From NCBI RefSeq assembly GCF_003097315.1, contig NZ_QDDL01000006.1, positions 62,001 through 126,000 of the forward strand: a stretch of DNA of 64,000 bases, given 5' to 3'. Positions 59,434 to 64,000 of the stretch are shown here, in pieces. Position numbers and translations under genes: made by a program. The notes beneath the pieces were generated by a model. The model saw only the letters and a list, made by a program, of their open reading frames with translations. It had not been told where the DNA came from and searched no databases. The stretch's first letter is position 1. Every line of letters begins with the position of its first letter. The stretch is from Pelagibaculum spongiae (GTDB taxonomy: Bacteria > Pseudomonadota > Gammaproteobacteria > Enterobacterales > Pelagibaculaceae).

Positions 59434-62184
59434 ATGACAGAAATAAGCCGAGTTGCATTATTTGGTAAACTGAATCAAGTTGCCTATAAAGCAATAGAAA
59501 GTGCGACTGTATTTTGTAAGATGCGAGGAAATCCTTATGTTGAACTGGTGCACTGGTTACATCAAATTCTTCAATTACAGGATTCTGACTTACATCGAAT
59601 AATTCAACATTATGATTTGAACCCTTCTGTTTTAGCTAAAGACTTTACTGCTGCATTAGACCGATTGCCTCGTGGCGCTTCATCGATTTCTGATTTATCT
59701 TCACATGTTGAAGAAACGGTTGAAAGAGCTTGGGTTTATGCTTCACTGTTATTCAATGATCGGCAGGTGAGAAGCGGTTATTTACTAGTAGGCATTTTAA
59801 AAACTAAGGATTTAAAAAATGTACTATTAAGTATTTCCAAAGAATTTGATCGTATTCAGCTCGACAATCTTACTGATCGTTTTGATGAAGTTTGTACGGA
59901 TTCTCCCGAACAGGGTATGGCTGCATCAGATGGTTTTGATGCGGGTACTCCTGGCGAAGCATCTAGTGCTATGGCGCCAGCTGAAATGGGGCGTGGAGAA
60001 GCTCTAGCCCAGTTTACCCAAGATTTAACTGAGCAAGCCAAATCTGGTGAAATGGATCCAATTGTTGGGCGTGATGAAGAAATACGTCAAATGGTAGACA
60101 TTTTGATGCGTCGCCGACAAAACAATCCAATTTTGACCGGTGAAGCCGGTGTTGGTAAAACCGCAGTCGTTGAAGGTTTTGCCCAAAAAATTGCTTCGGG
60201 AGATGTCCCACCTCCACTTCGTGATGTTCGTTTGCTTTGTCTTGATGTTGGCCTGATGCAGGCTGGTGCGAGTATGAAAGGTGAATTCGAAAATCGCCTG
60301 AAACAAGTGATTGAAGAAGTCCAGTCTTCAGAGCGCCCCATTATTCTATTTATCGATGAAGCGCATACTTTGATTGGTGCTGGTGGTGCGGCGGGCACAG
60401 GAGATGCTGCTAATTTACTTAAACCTGCCCTAGCTCGAGGTAAGCTAAGAACTGTTGCAGCGACAACATGGGCTGAATATAAAAAGCATATTGAAAAAGA
60501 CCCAGCTTTAACCCGTCGCTTCCAGGTAATTCAGGTTGATGAGCCTGATGAAGAGAAAGCTATCCAGATGATGCGTGGTATGGCTGCTGTAATGGAAAAG
60601 CACCATGCTGTTCAGGTGTTAGACGAAGCATTGGAAGCTTCAGTTAAATTATCCCACCGCTATATACCTGCCCGACAATTGCCAGATAAGTCTGTCAGTT
60701 TATTAGATACCGCCAGCGCTCGTGTGGCAATTAGTCAATTCGCTGTTCCTGCCGAAGTTGAAGATACTAGGAATAAAATTTCTGCTCTGGATATCGAGTT
60801 AGAAATTATAAAGCGTGAAGAAAAAGTGGGTATTGATACCTCTGTTCGTGAGAAAAAAGCAATTGAAACGCGTGAAGTAACGGTTGCTCGATTATCAGAA
60901 TTGGAAGCGCAATGGGGTAAGGAAAAAGAATTAGTTGCTGAAATTAACCAATTGAAGATGACTATTACTGGCGCAGAGGCAGAGGCAGAGGCAGAGGCAG
61001 AGGCAGAGGCAGAGGCAGTTGAAATAGAAGCGTCTGCTGAAGTTGATGGAAGTGTTGCTAAAGAAGCACCAACAAAAGCACAACTAGCTTTAGATCCTGA
61101 GCAAGCGAAAGGCCAGCTAACTCAGATGCAAGAACAATTACAAAAGCTTCAAGGCGAGCACCCATTGATTTTGCCATGTGTGGACTCTCAAGCAGTTGCG
61201 TCAGTTGTTGCTGACTGGACTGGTATACCCGTTGGTAGAATGGTTAAGAATGAGCTCGAAACAGTTCTAAATCTGGATAAATTATTAGCCGAACGAATTA
61301 TCGGCCAAAATCACGCTTTAGAAATGCTTGCTAGACGAATTCAAACATCGCGGGCAAGTTTAGATAATCCTAACAAACCTATTGGTGTGTTTATGCTGGC
61401 AGGTACTTCCGGTGTCGGTAAAACTGAAACAGCATTAGCATTGGCAGAAACACTTTATGGTGGTGAGCAGAATTTAATCACTATTAACATGAGTGAATTC
61501 CAAGAGTCCCACACCGTCTCTACCCTGAAAGGTGCGCCTCCCGGTTATGTAGGCTACGGTGAAGGTGGCGTATTAACAGAAGCAGTTCGCAGAAAGCCGT
61601 ACTCTGTTGTGTTATTAGATGAAGTAGAAAAAGCGCACTCTGATGTGCATGAGATCTTTTTCCAAGTATTTGATAAAGGTTGGATGGAAGATGGTGAAGG
61701 TCGTCGGATAGATTTTAGAAATACTTTAATCTTGCTGACAACTAATGCTGGTACAGATTTAATCATGGATTTATGCGCCGATGAAGACACTAAGCCGGAA
61801 CCTGAGGGTATGGCTAAGGCATTGCGTAAGCCACTGCTTGAAGTATTCCCTCCAGCACTTTTGGGCCGTTTGGTAACTATTCCATACTACCCATTGAATG
61901 ACGAAATTATCGGTCAAATTGCACGTTTACAATTAATTAGAATTGAGAAGCGTGTTAGAGAACATCATAATCTTGACTTCACCTATGATGATTCAGTAAT
62001 TCAATTAATTACTGAACGTTGTACTGAGTTAGATAGTGGCGGTCGATTAATAGATGCAATTCTCACTAATACTGTATTGCCGAAAATCTCCAAAGAATAT
62101 TTAACTCGTTTGGTTGATGGTAAAAGTATTAATAGGATCCATATATCAGTTGATACTGGTGAGTTTTCTTATAGTTTTGACTAG
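59434..62184 (+). CDS. clpV: T6SS AAA+ ATPase ClpV (TssH)
   Basis: ClpV unfolds contracted TssBC sheath for recycling. ATG 59434 (MTEISRVALFGKLNQVAYK) has GGGAG upstream; the frame is open from a TTG 33 bases before. The 916-residue ClpB-like protein has an N-terminal Clp repeat domain (about 1-150), AAA1 with Walker A GEAGVGKTAVVEG near 236 and Walker B LFIDEAHTL, a coiled-coil middle domain, and AAA2 with Walker A AGTSGVGKTETALAL near 656, SEFQESHTVSTLKGAPPGYVGYGEGG and VLLDEVEKAH. The middle or linker region contains an (Ala-Glu)n tract (about 514-530) encoded by a hexanucleotide repeat, an unusual feature. It precedes vgrG by 8 nt. Confidence 0.97.
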   Translation: MTEISRVALFGKLNQVAYKAIESATVFCKMRGNPYVELVHWLHQILQLQDSDLHRIIQHYDLNPSVLAKDFTAALDRLPRGASSISDLSSHVEETVERAWVYASLLFNDRQVRSGYLLVGILKTKDLKNVLLSISKEFDRIQLDNLTDRFDEVCTDSPEQGMAASDGFDAGTPGEASSAMAPAEMGRGEALAQFTQDLTEQAKSGEMDPIVGRDEEIRQMVDILMRRRQNNPILTGEAGVGKTAVVEGFAQKIASGDVPPPLRDVRLLCLDVGLMQAGASMKGEFENRLKQVIEEVQSSERPIILFIDEAHTLIGAGGAAGTGDAANLLKPALARGKLRTVAATTWAEYKKHIEKDPALTRRFQVIQVDEPDEEKAIQMMRGMAAVMEKHHAVQVLDEALEASVKLSHRYIPARQLPDKSVSLLDTASARVAISQFAVPAEVEDTRNKISALDIELEIIKREEKVGIDTSVREKKAIETREVTVARLSELEAQWGKEKELVAEINQLKMTITGAEAEAEAEAEAEAEAVEIEASAEVDGSVAKEAPTKAQLALDPEQAKGQLTQMQEQLQKLQGEHPLILPCVDSQAVASVVADWTGIPVGRMVKNELETVLNLDKLLAERIIGQNHALEMLARRIQTSRASLDNPNKPIGVFMLAGTSGVGKTETALALAETLYGGEQNLITINMSEFQESHTVSTLKGAPPGYVGYGEGGVLTEAVRRKPYSVVLLDEVEKAHSDVHEIFFQVFDKGWMEDGEGRRIDFRNTLILLTTNAGTDLIMDLCADEDTKPEPEGMAKALRKPLLEVFPPALLGRLVTIPYYPLNDEIIGQIARLQLIRIEKRVREHHNLDFTYDDSVIQLITERCTELDSGGRLIDAILTNTVLPKISKEYLTRLVDGKSINRIHISVDTGEFSYSFD
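60973..61018 (+). repeat. Hexanucleotide (GCAGAG)n microsatellite inside clpV
   Basis: GCAGAG is repeated seven times, followed by GCAG, and encodes alternating Ala and Glu. Gain or loss of units stays in frame, so the tract can change length without disrupting ClpV. It lies between the two AAA+ modules. Confidence 0.93.
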
Positions 62185-62192
62185 GAAAGAAA

Positions 62193-64000
62193 ATGCCTGA
62201 ATATGATAGTCATTTTAAAGTTATTTCTGCCGAAGCAGGAACGTTCGAAATAATTAAAATCGAATATGAAGAAGAGCTGGGGCAGCCTTTTGTTCTTCAA
62301 CTTGACTTAGTTGAAGTTATTGCAGAAACAGATACTGGTCCTGAGGATATTGTAACTCCTGATGCTATTGTCGGTAGTAGTTTTTCTCTTGAAACAAAAC
62401 TGGCGCAAGATAACAAAAGGCAATTCAATGGAATAGTCACAAACTTCGTTTTTGATGGCTATGATCGGAATTTTATTTACTATAAAGCAAGAGTTGAGCC
62501 GACATTTTCTTTGTTGCGCCAGATTAGTGACTGTAGAATTTTTCAGGAATTACCAGTAGACAAAATTATTGAAGATGTTTTAGGAGAAATAGGTGTTTCC
62601 TGTGATCTTTCAGGTATTTCTGGGAGCTATTCTGAACAAGAAGTGGTCGTTCAGTACAATGAAAACACTTTCGATTTTATTAGCAGATTAATGCAAGAAA
62701 ATGGAATTTTCTATTATTGGGAGCATACTGATTCTGATCATATGATGATGCTTTGTGATGATGCGACGTCATTTTCTGCTTCTACACTTTTTGATGGCCC
62801 CGTTTCTTTTTATAAAGGAACGCTTAATAGATTTCCTGAAATGGATTCAGAAAATTTACCAGAATTTTCATGGCCAGAAAAAAAGTCAGATAATCAGCAG
62901 TTTTCGGCTGATCAGTATGGTAGTCAGGATCTTGGGATTCCCTCTGGATATTATGTAGCTACTGGAGCTTTGATTCAGGGGCAAGCAGAAAAAAATCATG
63001 CTAATTTCCTTGAAGAAGATTCTTCTGAAAAGATTTTTTCGCTTAAATCTGTAGGGCGGCATACTTCGGCAGGATTTGCATCGATATCTCAAAATCCAAT
63101 TGAAACTGCAACGCCTATTGAGTCTGTAGAAGTAGCTGTTCTCGAATTTACTCCAGAATTTAGTGGCGAGGGTTTTTATGAAGCAAACCTACAAGCTTTA
63201 GATGAAGAAACTAGTACGGTTTTTGCTAAAGTTCGCACTGAAGCTTTGGCGGTTGACCAAAGTAAATATATTGGAGAAGGCACGGTTTGTTCAATGGAAG
63301 TTGGTACAACCTTTGAAATGTCTGATCATCAGATAGCGGTGTTTAATCAAGAGTACCAAGTCAATTCTATCCATTTGATTATTGTCGATCCGTTGGATGT
63401 GGAAGGTTGGAATGCAGCGAGAGTTGGCAAAGCGATTTATCGCAGTCGATTTTCTTTGCAGGCTTCAGGCACGGCTTTTAGAAGCGTGTATACCACTCCA
63501 AGGCCAAAAATTTCAGGGCCTCAGCTTGCTAAAGTTGTTGGACCTTCATCAGATGACATTTTTACTGATAAATTCGGTCGCATAAAAGTTGAATTCTTCT
63601 GGGATAAAGAATCAGAAGGGGACGACACAGCTTTTTGTTATATCCCGGTATCTCAAAGCTGGGCAGGCAATGGTTTTGGCAGTCAGTTTATTCCAAGAAT
63701 TGGTTCTACTGTAGTGGTCAATTTTATGGACGGTAACCCCGATAGGCCTATTTGTACGGGGTGTGTATATAACGATGTCGATAAGCCACCATTTGCATTG
63801 CCAGATGAAATGAATAAGTCAGGTTTTCGTTCAAAAAGCACTCCTGATGGTGGTACTGAAGATTTTAACGAAATCATGTTTGATGATACTGCTGGTGAAG
63901 AAAAGCTCAGTATTACTGCTCAGTTTGACTACGAAACCAAAGTCAAAAACAACATGAAATTAGAAGTTGCTAAAGAAACGGAGTTCAAGCTTACCGATAA
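62193..64000 (+). CDS. vgrG: T6SS spike protein VgrG (cut by window edge)
   Basis: VgrG trimers form the spike that carries PAAR and effectors. The frame starts at ATG 62193 (MPEYDSHFKVISAEAGTFEI) after AGGAAAG and is still open at the right edge (602 codons seen). The N-terminal gp27-like part has FNGIVTNFVFDGYDRNFIYY, LLRQISDCRIFQELPVDKII and NENTFDFISRLMQENGIFYYW. The gp5 OB-fold domain (about 445-525) shows DIFTDKFGRIKVEFFWD, SQSWAGNGFGSQFIPRIGS and FMDGNPDRPICTGCVYN. After it comes FRSKSTPDGGTEDFNEIMFD, the start of the usual beta-helix. Whether there is a C-terminal effector extension lies outside the window. Confidence 0.96.
   Translation, partial: MPEYDSHFKVISAEAGTFEIIKIEYEEELGQPFVLQLDLVEVIAETDTGPEDIVTPDAIVGSSFSLETKLAQDNKRQFNGIVTNFVFDGYDRNFIYYKARVEPTFSLLRQISDCRIFQELPVDKIIEDVLGEIGVSCDLSGISGSYSEQEVVVQYNENTFDFISRLMQENGIFYYWEHTDSDHMMMLCDDATSFSASTLFDGPVSFYKGTLNRFPEMDSENLPEFSWPEKKSDNQQFSADQYGSQDLGIPSGYYVATGALIQGQAEKNHANFLEEDSSEKIFSLKSVGRHTSAGFASISQNPIETATPIESVEVAVLEFTPEFSGEGFYEANLQALDEETSTVFAKVRTEALAVDQSKYIGEGTVCSMEVGTTFEMSDHQIAVFNQEYQVNSIHLIIVDPLDVEGWNAARVGKAIYRSRFSLQASGTAFRSVYTTPRPKISGPQLAKVVGPSSDDIFTDKFGRIKVEFFWDKESEGDDTAFCYIPVSQSWAGNGFGSQFIPRIGSTVVVNFMDGNPDRPICTGCVYNDVDKPPFALPDEMNKSGFRSKSTPDGGTEDFNEIMFDDTAGEEKLSITAQFDYETKVKNNMKLEVAKETEFKLTD

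Overview
The window comes from the chromosome of a gammaproteobacterium, probably a marine Oceanospirillales/Pseudomonadales relative. This rests on the conserved block coaBC-dut-algC-argB-slmA with divergent radC, the glnA/DUF4124/ntrB/ntrC nitrogen locus, a RimO, SlyD and RsmC set, and a complete type VI secretion system (T6SS). The species assignment is inference. No rRNA or tRNA gene and no CRISPR array was seen.

Layout. 1-6.8 kb: the end of radC (cut by the window edge), then coenzyme A synthesis (coaBC), dUTPase, a membrane-anchored AlgC-type mutase, acetylglutamate kinase and the division inhibitor SlmA. 7.3-12.4 kb: a porin, then phnN, gshA and amtB on the minus strand. 12.5-20.3 kb: rraA, a lipoprotein, a YbaK-type deacylase, a DUF4442 protein, a GGDEF cyclase and glnA, with two copies of an unusual intergenic element: a roughly 180-nt segment ending in an intrinsic terminator, associated with 51/52-bp tandem repeats. 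20.3-24.5 kb: DUF4124 protein, ntrB, ntrC and a DUF3465 protein. glnA has a textbook sigma-54 promoter with two NtrC sites, and amtB has a likely sigma-54 promoter, so the nitrogen genes probably form one NtrBC regulon. 24.5-26.0 kb: a 1.6-kb gene-free stretch with five same-oriented DnaA-box-like 9-mers. 26.0-29.5 kb: frdCAB, a Wolinella-type quinol:fumarate reductase. 29.6-33.5 kb: two paralogous repeat lipoproteins made by a tandem duplication that also copied the 3' end of frdB. 33.9-41.1 kb: an M20 hydrolase, rimO (with a cluster cysteine replaced by serine), an EamA transporter, an orphan 502-residue protein, slyD and rsmC.

41.2-64.0 kb: a T6SS in two divergent operons. Leftward: PAAR, tagH/fha, tssJ, tssK, tssL, tssM, tagF. 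Rightward: tssA, tssB, tssC, two Hcp-like genes, tagJ, tssE, tssF, tssG, clpV, vgrG (cut by the right edge). Together they supply membrane complex (JLM), baseplate (EFGK), sheath (BC), cap (A), tube (Hcp), spike (VgrG/PAAR), disassembly ATPase (ClpV) and regulators (TagH, TagF). The rightward arm looks more AT-rich than the housekeeping genes.

Most notable for follow-up: the repeated terminator-associated RNA-like element and its GGA-hairpin arrays; the RimO and AlgC copies with substituted active-site residues; the DnaA-box cluster; the frdB-fragment/lipoprotein duplication; and the orphan 502-residue protein near the T6SS.
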